This document shows positions 8,379 to 16,982 of a stretch of 64,000 nt of DNA, in pieces. The position numbers and the translations under genes were made by a program. This DNA is from JAILLW01 sp045629045. GTDB taxonomy: Bacteria; Bacillota; Clostridia; Lachnospirales; Lachnospiraceae. The stretch spans positions 1-64,000 of the forward strand of contig JAZQQM010000027.1 of assembly GCA_045629045.1 (NCBI GenBank), given 5' to 3'. The notes beneath the pieces are model-generated. The model saw only the letters and a program-made list of their open reading frames with translations, was not told where the DNA came from and ran no database searches. The stretch's first letter is position 1, and every line of letters begins with the position of its first letter.

Positions 8379-8411
8379 AAAAGGATTGCTCGCAGTGAGC
8401 AATCCTTTTTT
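8379..8411. terminator. bidirectional terminator between lysA and tRNA-Leu
   Basis: A 13-bp perfect stem (AAAAGGATTGCTC with TGAGCAATCCTTTT, loop GCAG) is flanked by T-runs when read on either strand. It can end lysA (+) and the convergent tRNA-Leu (-). Confidence 0.9.
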
Positions 8412-8412
8412 A

Positions 8413-8496
8413 TGCCGGTGGCGGGACTTGAACCCGCACGATGTTGCCATCAACAGATTTTGAGTCTGCCTCGTCTGCCAATTCCGACACACCGGC
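8413..8496 (-). tRNA. tRNA-Leu, anticodon CAA
   Basis: An 84-base type II tRNA on the - strand. The acceptor stem is GCCGGTG/CACCGGC and the T-loop GGTTCGAGTCC. The anticodon loop CTCAAAA places CAA at the anticodon, reading UUG leucine codons. A long variable arm (TGATGGCAACATCG region), typical of tRNA-Leu, follows. The CCA end is not encoded. It is transcribed against its neighbours and shares their terminator. Confidence 0.95.
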
Positions 8497-8603
8497 CAGC
8501 TAGATTATCTTATCATATTGTTTATTTTAATACAACAATAAATTTGATTTACATAACAACCACAAAATATGGAAATACCACAATTCAAAAATACTAGATA
8601 TTG

Positions 8604-8632
8604 TTGTATTTCCTTCGGCATTTTGTTATACT
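8604..8632 (+). promoter_or_regulatory. sigma-A promoter for the polA operon
   Basis: TTGTAT at 8604-8609, a 17-nt spacer and TATACT at 8627-8632. It precedes the zinc-finger protein gene and polA. Confidence 0.6.
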
Positions 8633-8680
8633 ATATAAGGCTATTTATCTAGTGAAATTATGCCCATTTTCGGAGATTTT

Positions 8681-9004
8681 ATGGATTGTAAAAGAACTGT
8701 GAAATTAATAAAGCCCTTTCTTAATGACGATCTTGATACAGATGATCTTCGTGATTTTATGACGCATATTGAGTGTTGTGACGAATGCAGGGAAGAACTT
8801 ACCATTGAATTTTTGGTAAGAGAAGGTGTTAAACGATTGGAAACAGGTAATGTTTTTGATTTGCACAAAGAACTGGACAGCTGTATGAATACTGCAAATA
8901 AGAACCTTAAAGTACGTGAAGGAATGCAGTGGTTTTACTATGTAATGGTCGGATTGATTGTGGTTGCAATTGCGGCAATTGTTATGCTGCTTATATATTT
9001 GTAG
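8681..9004 (+). CDS. zf-HC2-type zinc-finger membrane protein, anti-sigma-like
   Basis: A 107-residue protein with a Cys near the N-terminus (MDCKR) and an HIECCDEC motif (around residues 28-35), the layout of zf-HC2 zinc fingers found in ECF anti-sigma factors. A single C-terminal transmembrane helix (about 85-105) suggests a cytoplasmic zinc domain on the membrane. The ATG at 8681 is preferred over the in-frame ATG at 8660 because GGAG lies five bases before it and the family starts this way. No sigma factor gene is adjacent; instead polA follows after nine bases. Its partner is unknown. Confidence 0.6.
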   Translation: MDCKRTVKLIKPFLNDDLDTDDLRDFMTHIECCDECREELTIEFLVREGVKRLETGNVFDLHKELDSCMNTANKNLKVREGMQWFYYVMVGLIVVAIAAIVMLLIYL

Positions 9005-9013
9005 GAGATTGTT

Positions 9014-11671
9014 GTGGAAAAACTTGTACTGGTAGACGGACACAGCATATTGAACAGAGCATTTTTCGGGGTTCCTGATTTGACTAATTCAGAGGGCCTT
9101 CATACTAATGCAATTTATGGTTTTCTTAACATACTATTTAAGATTCTTGATGAAGAAAACCCGGATTATCTTACGGTAGCATTCGATCTTCATGCGCCTA
9201 CATTCAGACACTTAATGTACAGTCAGTACAAGGGCACACGTAAACCTATGGCTGATGAATTAAGACAACAGGTCCCTGTTATGCAGGATGTACTTAAAGC
9301 CATGGGCGTTAATGTTGTTACAATGGAAGGCTATGAAGCTGATGATATTTTAGGTACTTTAGCCAAAAGTGCAGAAAAAAACGGAATTGCGGTATCGCTT
9401 GTTTCCGGGGACAGAGACCTTCTACAGATAGCTACGGATAATATTAAAATTCGAATTCCCAAGACTAAAGGCGGGAAAACGGAAATAGAAGATTATTATG
9501 CCAAGGATGTGCTTGATAAATATCAGGTAGACCCTATAGGATTTATTGATTTAAAAGCACTTATGGGAGATACGGCAGATAATATTCCGGGAGTACCCAA
9601 GGTGGGTGAAAAAACAGCCACAGAACTTTTGGTAACATATGGCAGCCTTGACAATTTGTATGCGCATGTCAATGAAGTGTCAAAGAATGCAGTAAGAGAG
9701 TCTCTTATCGAGAATAAAGAACTTGCTTATCTGTCAAAGACGTTGGCAACCATCAAAATTGATTCGCCGGTTAATACGGACTTAACTGACGCACGTGTCG
9801 GAAATTTTTATACAGATGAAGCATATGTTTTGTTTAAGAAACTTGAATTCAAGAATTTGTTATCAAGATTTGAAACAAGAATCGATTACGAAAGTATCAC
9901 TTCGACATTTGAAATTATTGAAGACTTCGGCGAGGCAACTTCCTATGTTGATACGTTGATTGATGATATTACATCTAAGAAAATTAATCGTATAGCTGTT
10001 GAAATTATATATGATGATAAAAACACGGCAGAACTTTTGGGAATATCTGTAACCGATGAACACAAAAGTGTATTCATCAAAAAATGGTTATTTATAACCG
10101 ATGACTTTATTGAGTCTGCATTATTGCGTATTGCTCAAAGCAAGGTTAGTATAGTCGGATTTGATATTAAGAAACTGTACGGAATGCTTAAGTGCGATTA
10201 TGATGACAGATTTGACGATGTTCTTATCGGGGCATATCTTCTTAATCCGCTTAAGAGCGATTATACACAGATTGATATTGCTAATGAATATCTTAATTTG
10301 CTTATTCAGGATAAATCCCAGTTTGCAAAAAAACTTTCATTATCCGAGGTGATAGAATCACTTCCCGAAGAGACCAAAAATTATCTCTGTTACTTAAGTT
10401 ATATCAGTTTTCATGCATACGATAAGATAATTGCAAAACTTAATGAAACTAAGATGATATCTTTGTACAAAGATATAGAAATGCCGCTTACCTATGTGCT
10501 TTATGATATGGAAACACAGGGCATCGGGGTTGTTAAGGATAAACTGGTTGAATATTCGGGGATGCTTAAAGAAAGTATAGATTTGCTGGAAAAGGAAATC
10601 TATGAATTGTCGGGTTGCGAGTTTAATATTAATTCCCCCAAACAACTGGGAGAAATATTGTTTGAAAAGATGCAAATTCCCGGCGGTAAGAAAACAAAAA
10701 CTGGATATTCTACAGCCGCAGATGTACTTGAGAAGCTTAAGGATGACTATCCTATAGTCGGTAAAATCCTTGATTACCGTGCATATACCAAACTTAAGAG
10801 CACTTATGCGGACGGACTGCAAACCTGTATTGCTGCCGATAACAGGATACATTCGACTTTTAATCAGACGATTACGGCGACCGGCAGATTATCCTCAACG
10901 GAACCCAATCTTCAGAATATTCCTATAAGAATGGAGCTTGGAAGAAAGATTCGTAAGGTTTTTGTACCGAAGGACGGATGCATTTTTATGGATGCGGATT
11001 ATTCTCAGATTGAACTTAGAGTATTGGCATCTTTGGCGGATGATCCGGAACTTATTAGGGCATATTCGGAGCATGCCGATATTCATCGTTCGACAGCTTC
11101 ATTGGTATTTCATATTCCCTATGATGAAGTTACGGAACTGGACAGAAGAAAAGCAAAGGCGGTTAATTTCGGAATTGTATATGGAATTTCTGCTTTCGGT
11201 CTGGGTGAAGATTTAAAGATTTCGCCTAAAGAAGCAAAGATATATATTGAGGACTATTTTAAAACCTATCCCAAGATTAAAGAGTATCTTGATAAACAGG
11301 TTTCGGATGCCAAAGAAACGGGATATATTACAACATATTACAACAGAAGGCGTCCTGTACCGGAACTGAATTCATCGAATTTCATGCAAAGAAGTTTCGG
11401 TGAACGTGTTGCCATGAATTCACCTATTCAGGGAACTGCTGCGGATATTATTAAGATAGCAATGATAAGAGTTCATAACAGACTTAAAAATGAGGGATTA
11501 AAAAGCAAGTTAATCCTTCAGGTTCATGATGAACTGTTACTTGAGGTTCCCGGGGACGAAGAGGAAAAAGCAAGAACCATTCTTTCGGAAGAAATGATAA
11601 AGGCTACAGACCTTAAAGTTAAGATGGAAATCGATCTTCATACGGGTAACGATTGGTTTGAAGCAAAATAA
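9014..11671 (+). CDS. polA: DNA polymerase I
   Basis: An 885-residue family A polymerase for Okazaki fragment processing and repair. Domains: 5'-3' exonuclease (about 1-290, starting VDGHSILNRAFFG); a central domain in which the DxE residues of the 3'-5' exonuclease are not evident (IAVEIIYDD), as in Bacillus-type enzymes without proofreading; and the polymerase domain. The latter has motif A DYSQIELRVLA (from about 660), the O-helix RRKAKAVNFGIVYG and motif C VHDELLLEVP (from about 837). It starts at GTG with GGAG upstream and is followed by coaE after 17 bases. Confidence 0.97.
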   Translation: MEKLVLVDGHSILNRAFFGVPDLTNSEGLHTNAIYGFLNILFKILDEENPDYLTVAFDLHAPTFRHLMYSQYKGTRKPMADELRQQVPVMQDVLKAMGVNVVTMEGYEADDILGTLAKSAEKNGIAVSLVSGDRDLLQIATDNIKIRIPKTKGGKTEIEDYYAKDVLDKYQVDPIGFIDLKALMGDTADNIPGVPKVGEKTATELLVTYGSLDNLYAHVNEVSKNAVRESLIENKELAYLSKTLATIKIDSPVNTDLTDARVGNFYTDEAYVLFKKLEFKNLLSRFETRIDYESITSTFEIIEDFGEATSYVDTLIDDITSKKINRIAVEIIYDDKNTAELLGISVTDEHKSVFIKKWLFITDDFIESALLRIAQSKVSIVGFDIKKLYGMLKCDYDDRFDDVLIGAYLLNPLKSDYTQIDIANEYLNLLIQDKSQFAKKLSLSEVIESLPEETKNYLCYLSYISFHAYDKIIAKLNETKMISLYKDIEMPLTYVLYDMETQGIGVVKDKLVEYSGMLKESIDLLEKEIYELSGCEFNINSPKQLGEILFEKMQIPGGKKTKTGYSTAADVLEKLKDDYPIVGKILDYRAYTKLKSTYADGLQTCIAADNRIHSTFNQTITATGRLSSTEPNLQNIPIRMELGRKIRKVFVPKDGCIFMDADYSQIELRVLASLADDPELIRAYSEHADIHRSTASLVFHIPYDEVTELDRRKAKAVNFGIVYGISAFGLGEDLKISPKEAKIYIEDYFKTYPKIKEYLDKQVSDAKETGYITTYYNRRRPVPELNSSNFMQRSFGERVAMNSPIQGTAADIIKIAMIRVHNRLKNEGLKSKLILQVHDELLLEVPGDEEEKARTILSEEMIKATDLKVKMEIDLHTGNDWFEAK

Positions 11672-11688
11672 GTATAAGTGGGAGTTTT

Positions 11689-12279
11689 ATGAAAGTTATA
11701 GGTATCACAGGAGGTGTGGGCTGCGGTAAATCAGCTGTTTTAAGTCAATTGGAAAAGACTTTAAACTGTGTGGTCTTAAGAGCTGACGAAGCGGCTATGG
11801 AACTTGAGCAAAAAGGACAAGATTGTTACGATTCTTTAGTCAATTTACTGGGCAGGGAAGTACTAAACGAGGACGGACAGATTAACAGGAATAAAATGGC
11901 AGCGATGGTATTTGATAATGATAAGCTGCTGGAAGAAGTAAACAATATCGTTCATCCTGCTGTTAAAAAGTATATACTCGAACAAATTGACAAGACAAAG
12001 AAGAAGGGCAAGGTTGATTTCTTTTTCCTGGAAGCGGCACTTCTTATTGAATGCGGTTATAATTCAATAGTTGATGAAATGTGGTATATCTTTGCAAACA
12101 AAGATATACGAATAAAAAGACTTAAAGAATCACGTAATTATTCGGAACAAAAGATAGAATCAATTATGGATTCCCAATTAAGCGAAGAAGAGTATAGAAA
12201 AAATTCGGATTTTGTGGTTGATAACAGTAACTCTTTAGAGGACAGCATAAATCAGATTTGTAAAAGGATAGAAGCATGA
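11689..12279 (+). CDS. coaE: dephospho-CoA kinase
   Basis: A 196-residue P-loop kinase (GGVGCGKS at 8-15) that phosphorylates the 3'-OH of dephospho-CoA, the last step of CoA synthesis. A conserved RADE-type segment (31-34) and the CoA-binding lid follow. The polA-coaE order is common in Firmicutes and suggests one transcript. Its stop overlaps the next ATG (ATGA). Confidence 0.93.
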   Translation: MKVIGITGGVGCGKSAVLSQLEKTLNCVVLRADEAAMELEQKGQDCYDSLVNLLGREVLNEDGQINRNKMAAMVFDNDKLLEEVNNIVHPAVKKYILEQIDKTKKKGKVDFFFLEAALLIECGYNSIVDEMWYIFANKDIRIKRLKESRNYSEQKIESIMDSQLSEEEYRKNSDFVVDNSNSLEDSINQICKRIEA

Positions 12280-14465
12280 AAGAAAAACTAGTTTTCGGAT
12301 TGGATATTGGTACAAGAAGCGTAGTAGGAACGGTAGGTTACCGTAAGGGTGACAAGTTTATTGTTGTTGCTCAGCGTATTAAAGAACATGAAACAAGAGC
12401 CATGATGGATGGACAGATTCATGATATTCAAAAAGTCGGTGATACGATTAGAGAAGTAAAATCGGAACTTGAAGATGCCACGGGTGAAAAACTTGAAGGC
12501 GTATGTATTGCGGCTGCAGGTCGTGTGCTTCATACGGTAAATGCACATGCGGAAATTGATTTGGACAATCGTGAGGTTACTCAGGAAGATATCTACAGCC
12601 TTGTTTCGGCAGGCGTTGAGAATGCTTATACGGATTTCCTGGAGTCAAAGGAAGCAGACAGTGAAATTAAATTCTATTGTGTAGGCCATTCGGTAATCAG
12701 GTTTTATTTAAACGGTTCTCAAATAGGTAATCTTGAAGGACATAAGGCAAGAAATATAGGTGTTGATTTAATAGCGACATTCCTGCCGGATGAAGTGGTT
12801 GACGGACTCTATAAGGCAGTTGAAATAGCAGGTCTTAAGGTAGATAATCTGACTTTGGAGCCCATTGCGGCTATAGGTCTTGCCATCCCCGAACGTTTCA
12901 GAATGTTAAACATTGCATTGGTAGATGTGGGCGCGGGAACTTCGGATATTTCAATAACAAATGATGGATGTATTTTGGCTTACGGAATGATTCCCATAGC
13001 AGGCGATGCGCTTACGGAAGATGTTGCAAAGGCTTGCCTTGTGGATTTTGCCGAAGCGGAAAGAATCAAAAGAGAAGCTGATTATAAAGAGGAAATTGAC
13101 TATTTTGACATAATGCTTCTGCCTCAAAAGATTAAACAGGAAGAGGTCCTTAAAATTATGGATGCGACACTGGAAGATATGGCGACACAGGTTGCGGATA
13201 AGATTAAGGAATTAAATGGCGGAACTTCTGTAAGTGCCGTATTTATCGTAGGCGGCGGCGGTAAAAACAAAGTGTATGCCGAAAAAGTGGCCAAACATCT
13301 TGGCATTCAGAAAGAAAGAGTTGCCGTAAGAGGCGAAGAAGTTATGCAGTCTGTTGTATTTGAAGAGGATACCAAAAAGGATTCCCTTCTTGTAACACCT
13401 GTTGGTATATGCCTTAACTATTATGAGCAGAGTAATAATTTTATATTTGTATCTTTCAACGGCTCAAGAATTAAGATGTATGATAACAATAATCTTACGG
13501 TGGGTGATGCGGCAATGCAGGCGCAGTTCCCTAAGGACGGATTATTCCCCAAGCGTGGTGATGCGCTTGAGTTTACAATTAATAAAAAAGCGCGAATGAT
13601 TCGCGGCGTTCCGGGGGAAGCCGCTACTATTACAATTAATGATGAAAGTGCGTTTATTACGAGTAAGATTAAGGCTTCGGATATCATAAGAGTAATAGAA
13701 TCTACAAAGGGTGCGCCCGGCAAGGCTACTCTTGAAGATATAGAAGAACTTGCGGATTCAATTACATTTGATGTTAATGATTCAAAGATAGAAGTACCGA
13801 AGTTTGCGGTAGTTAACGGTGAACTTCAGTCTAAGTTCTACGAGATTAAGCAGGGCGACAATATTGAGATTCTCAATTACTATACTGTTAAGCAGATAGC
13901 TGATTTTATGGATGTTATTCTGGATTCAAAGATGAACATCTATGTTAATAATAAGCTTGCCGACTTTGATACGGAAGTATACGAAAACTTCTCTGTTAAC
14001 TGGACATATGAAACCGTTAAGTCCGAAAGAGATACCATAGAAGAAAGCCTTAACGATGCAGAGACTTATGCAGACCTTCCGGAAGACGATACATATGAAG
14101 AAGATTCTGCTAAGGAAGATGAAGCAGTAGAAGAGTCGACTCCCGATGCTTCCGAAAATGAAACTTCGAATAAGAATGATGATAAGGAAGAATCTAAAGA
14201 GAAAGTATCAAAAGAAGATACCAAACCCCAAAAGGAAAACAAGGGGTCAAAGAATACCATTGTTGTTATAGCAAACGGTTCTCCGATTACCTTAAAAGGA
14301 AAAGATACTTACGTATTTGTTGATGTATTTGACGTAATTAACTTTAATCTTGCGGATTCGCGAGGACGAAATATTGTCACTAACCTAAACGGTAAGCAGG
14401 CTCAGTATATGGAGAACCTTAAAGACGGTGACAAAGTAGATATTTATTGGGAAGAAAAACAATGA
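12276..14465 (+). CDS. extended FtsA-like actin-family ATPase
   Basis: A 729-residue protein. Residues 1-370 form an FtsA/PilM-type actin-like ATPase: phosphate-1 loop GLDIGTRSVVG (9-19), phosphate-2 loop VDVGAGTSDISI (about 215-226) and an adenosine loop VGGGGKNKVYAEK. The rest is unusual for FtsA (about 420 residues): a middle segment, an acidic Lys/Glu/Ser-rich linker (about 595-660) and a C-terminal domain of about 65 residues ending in GDKVDIYWEE, loosely similar to the segment just before the linker. No amphipathic membrane-anchor helix closes the protein. It overlaps coaE (ATGA) and the next gene (ATGA). A role at the cell envelope or division is inferred, and this is probably not the main FtsA of the cell. 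Confidence 0.7.
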   Translation: MKEKLVFGLDIGTRSVVGTVGYRKGDKFIVVAQRIKEHETRAMMDGQIHDIQKVGDTIREVKSELEDATGEKLEGVCIAAAGRVLHTVNAHAEIDLDNREVTQEDIYSLVSAGVENAYTDFLESKEADSEIKFYCVGHSVIRFYLNGSQIGNLEGHKARNIGVDLIATFLPDEVVDGLYKAVEIAGLKVDNLTLEPIAAIGLAIPERFRMLNIALVDVGAGTSDISITNDGCILAYGMIPIAGDALTEDVAKACLVDFAEAERIKREADYKEEIDYFDIMLLPQKIKQEEVLKIMDATLEDMATQVADKIKELNGGTSVSAVFIVGGGGKNKVYAEKVAKHLGIQKERVAVRGEEVMQSVVFEEDTKKDSLLVTPVGICLNYYEQSNNFIFVSFNGSRIKMYDNNNLTVGDAAMQAQFPKDGLFPKRGDALEFTINKKARMIRGVPGEAATITINDESAFITSKIKASDIIRVIESTKGAPGKATLEDIEELADSITFDVNDSKIEVPKFAVVNGELQSKFYEIKQGDNIEILNYYTVKQIADFMDVILDSKMNIYVNNKLADFDTEVYENFSVNWTYETVKSERDTIEESLNDAETYADLPEDDTYEEDSAKEDEAVEESTPDASENETSNKNDDKEESKEKVSKEDTKPQKENKGSKNTIVVIANGSPITLKGKDTYVFVDVFDVINFNLADSRGRNIVTNLNGKQAQYMENLKDGDKVDIYWEEKQ

Positions 14466-15277
14466 GAATAACAAGTATTGCTTCAGGTTCAAGCGGCAAT
14501 TCGATTTACGTGGGTTCGGATACGACACATTTGCTTGTGGATGTGGGCATTAGCGGTAAGAAGGTTCAGGAAGGAGTTAATGAACTTGATCTTACCATAA
14601 ATGACATTGACGGCATATTGATTACCCATGAACATATTGACCATATTGCCGGGCTTGGAGTACTGTCACGTAAATTTGAAATACCGATTTATGCGACTCC
14701 AAAAACAAAAGCAGCAATTATTAATACATCATCTGTCGGGTATATTGATACAGATTTATTTATTGATATTAAACCTGATGAGAAATTTACGGTAAAGGAT
14801 ATAATAGTTAATCCGATGAGAATATCACATGACGCGGCAGACCCGGTTGCATACAGATTTTCTTACGGAAAACAAAAAGTAGGTGTATGCACAGACCTGG
14901 GAACCTATAATGAGTATACCGTAGAATGCCTTAAAGGAATGGATGCATTGTTTATTGAAGCCAATCATGATGTTAATATGCTTCAGGTTGGCCCGTATCC
15001 TTATTATTTAAAGCAAAGAATATTGGGTGACAGAGGTCACCTTAGCAATGAAAGAGCAGGATCCTTAATAAGCGAAATAATATCCGATAAATTAAAGGCG
15101 ATTTTCCTGGGACATTTAAGTAAAGAGAATAATTTGCCGGAACTTGCTTACGAATCTGTACGATGTGAAGTTACAATGAATCAGGCAGCTACAGATTATG
15201 AAGGAATTAAGATATCGGATATTCCGATGTATGTTGCAAAGCGCAACGAATTATCTCAAATAGTAAATATTGCATAG
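14462..15277 (+). CDS. metallo-beta-lactamase-fold hydrolase, YycJ/WalJ type
   Basis: A 271-residue protein with the THEHIDH zinc motif (55-61) of metallo-beta-lactamase-fold hydrolases. Its N-terminus ITSIASGSSGNSIYVG is typical of the YycJ/WalJ family, thought to be exonucleases linked to DNA replication or cell-wall control. The real start is ATG 14462 overlapping the previous stop; an upstream in-frame TTG at 14447 is unlikely. It is not next to walRK here. Confidence 0.85.
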   Translation: MRITSIASGSSGNSIYVGSDTTHLLVDVGISGKKVQEGVNELDLTINDIDGILITHEHIDHIAGLGVLSRKFEIPIYATPKTKAAIINTSSVGYIDTDLFIDIKPDEKFTVKDIIVNPMRISHDAADPVAYRFSYGKQKVGVCTDLGTYNEYTVECLKGMDALFIEANHDVNMLQVGPYPYYLKQRILGDRGHLSNERAGSLISEIISDKLKAIFLGHLSKENNLPELAYESVRCEVTMNQAATDYEGIKISDIPMYVAKRNELSQIVNIA

Positions 15278-15290
15278 GAAGGAAAAATAT

Positions 15291-15563
15291 ATGAGCAAAA
15301 CAATTATTACTGTAGTAGGCAAAGATACTGTTGGAATCATTGCAAAGGTGTGTACTTATCTTGCAGACAATTCGATTAATATCGAGGACATTTCCCAAAC
15401 AATCGTACAGGGATTTTTTAACATGATGATGGTTGTTGATATGAACGGTTGCCCCAAGCATTTCGGCGATGTGGCAGATGAACTTGATAAGCTTGGAAAT
15501 GACATAGGTGTCATTATTAAGTGCCAAAAAGAAGAGATTTTTGAGAAGATGCATCGTGTATAA
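15291..15563 (+). CDS. ACT-domain protein (UPF0237 type)
   Basis: A 90-residue protein made of one ACT domain (ITVVGKDTVGIIAKVCTYL...) of the UPF0237 family. ACT domains bind amino acids or other small ligands. AGGAAGG precedes ATG 15291; a longer reading from 15270 lacks a ribosome site. It lies 11 bases before the UPF0210 gene, a pairing seen widely in Bacteria and Archaea, so it probably regulates that enzyme-like partner. Confidence 0.85.
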   Translation: MSKTIITVVGKDTVGIIAKVCTYLADNSINIEDISQTIVQGFFNMMMVVDMNGCPKHFGDVADELDKLGNDIGVIIKCQKEEIFEKMHRV

Positions 15564-15574
15564 GAGGTAAATAT

Positions 15575-16939
15575 ATGATTAACTTACGTGAAGTATCAGA
15601 AACAAATGAAATGATATCAAAAGAAAATCTTGATGTAAGAACTATTACATTGGGAATATCTTTACTTGACTGCATTGATTCTGATTTAAACAAATTAAAC
15701 GAAAAAATATATAATAAAATTTATGATGCCGCCAAGGATTTGGTAGCAACCGGAGAAAAGATTTCGAAGTACTACGGTGTTCCGATTGTTAATAAAAGAA
15801 TATCAGTTACTCCCATAGGTTTAATAGGAGGAGCTGCCTGTAAGACATCCGATGATTTCGTGACAATTGCTAAGACCCTTGATAAGGTAGCAAAGGATGT
15901 GGGTGTTAACTTTATCGGAGGATATTCTGCTTTAGTCGCAAAGGGTATGACTCCGGCAGAAGAATTGTTACTTAGATCAATCCCTAAGGCATTAGCTACA
16001 ACGGAAAGAGTTATGAGCTCCGTTAATCTCGGCTCTACCAAGACGGGAATTAATATGGATGCAGTCAGACTGATGGGAGACGTTATTAAGGAAACGGCAA
16101 CACTTACTAAGGATATGGATTCTTTGGGATGCACCAAACTTGTTGTTCTTTGTAATGCGCCTGATGATAATCCGTTTATGGCCGGAGCTTTTCACGGCGT
16201 AACGGAAGCCGACAAGATAATTAACGTAGGTGTTTCCGGTCCCGGAGTTGTTAAGACTGCTCTTGAGAAGGTCAGAGGAGAGAACTTTGAAGTACTTTGC
16301 GAAACTATTAAAAAGACTGCCTTTAAGGTTACAAGAGTAGGTCAGCTGGTGGCTCAGGAAGCATCAAAGAGACTGGGTGTACCTTTTGGTATTGTAGATT
16401 TATCATTGGCTCCCACACCTGCTATAGGTGATTCGGTTGCTGATATTTTATGCGAGATAGGACTTGAATATGCAGGTGCTCCCGGAACAACAGCAGCCCT
16501 TGCTTTGTTAAATGATCAGGTTAAGAAGGGCGGTGTCATGGCATCTTCTTATGTAGGCGGCCTTTCGGGCGCATTTATTCCGGTGTCAGAGGACCAGGGA
16601 ATGATTGATGCGGTTGAAGCGGGTGCTTTAACTATTGAAAAACTCGAAGCGATGACCTGCGTATGTTCGGTTGGTCTTGATATGATAGCAATCCCGGGAG
16701 ATACTCCCAATACTTCTATCGCAGGTATTATAGCTGATGAAATGGCAATCGGTATGGTTAATCAGAAGACTACCGCAGTCAGAATTATCCCTGTTATCGG
16801 CAAGGGAGTTGGTGACAATGTTGAATTTGGCGGACTTTTAGGTCATGCGCCCATTATGAATGTAAATCAGTTCTCATGTGAGGCTTTTGTTAACAGAGGC
16901 GGAAGAATTCCTGCTCCAATACACAGCTTCAAAAACTAG
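15575..16939 (+). CDS. UPF0210 (DUF711) family protein
   Basis: A 454-residue UPF0210 protein, a family related to glycyl-radical (PFL-like) folds but with no proven reaction. Glycine-rich runs such as PIGLIGGAACKT and SYVGGLSGAFIPVSEDQGMI are typical. Paired with the ACT-domain gene just upstream, it probably forms a ligand-controlled unit. The spacing and AGAGGTAAA site indicate co-transcription. Confidence 0.88.
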   Translation: MINLREVSETNEMISKENLDVRTITLGISLLDCIDSDLNKLNEKIYNKIYDAAKDLVATGEKISKYYGVPIVNKRISVTPIGLIGGAACKTSDDFVTIAKTLDKVAKDVGVNFIGGYSALVAKGMTPAEELLLRSIPKALATTERVMSSVNLGSTKTGINMDAVRLMGDVIKETATLTKDMDSLGCTKLVVLCNAPDDNPFMAGAFHGVTEADKIINVGVSGPGVVKTALEKVRGENFEVLCETIKKTAFKVTRVGQLVAQEASKRLGVPFGIVDLSLAPTPAIGDSVADILCEIGLEYAGAPGTTAALALLNDQVKKGGVMASSYVGGLSGAFIPVSEDQGMIDAVEAGALTIEKLEAMTCVCSVGLDMIAIPGDTPNTSIAGIIADEMAIGMVNQKTTAVRIIPVIGKGVGDNVEFGGLLGHAPIMNVNQFSCEAFVNRGGRIPAPIHSFKN

Positions 16940-16982
16940 AAATATTTATTTGTGTAAGATTCAATGATCCGGGGGAATGATT

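Noticed and set aside
8367..8597. Short + strand frame across the tRNA region
   Set aside because: Overlaps the terminator and tRNA-Leu on the opposite strand and has no ribosome site.
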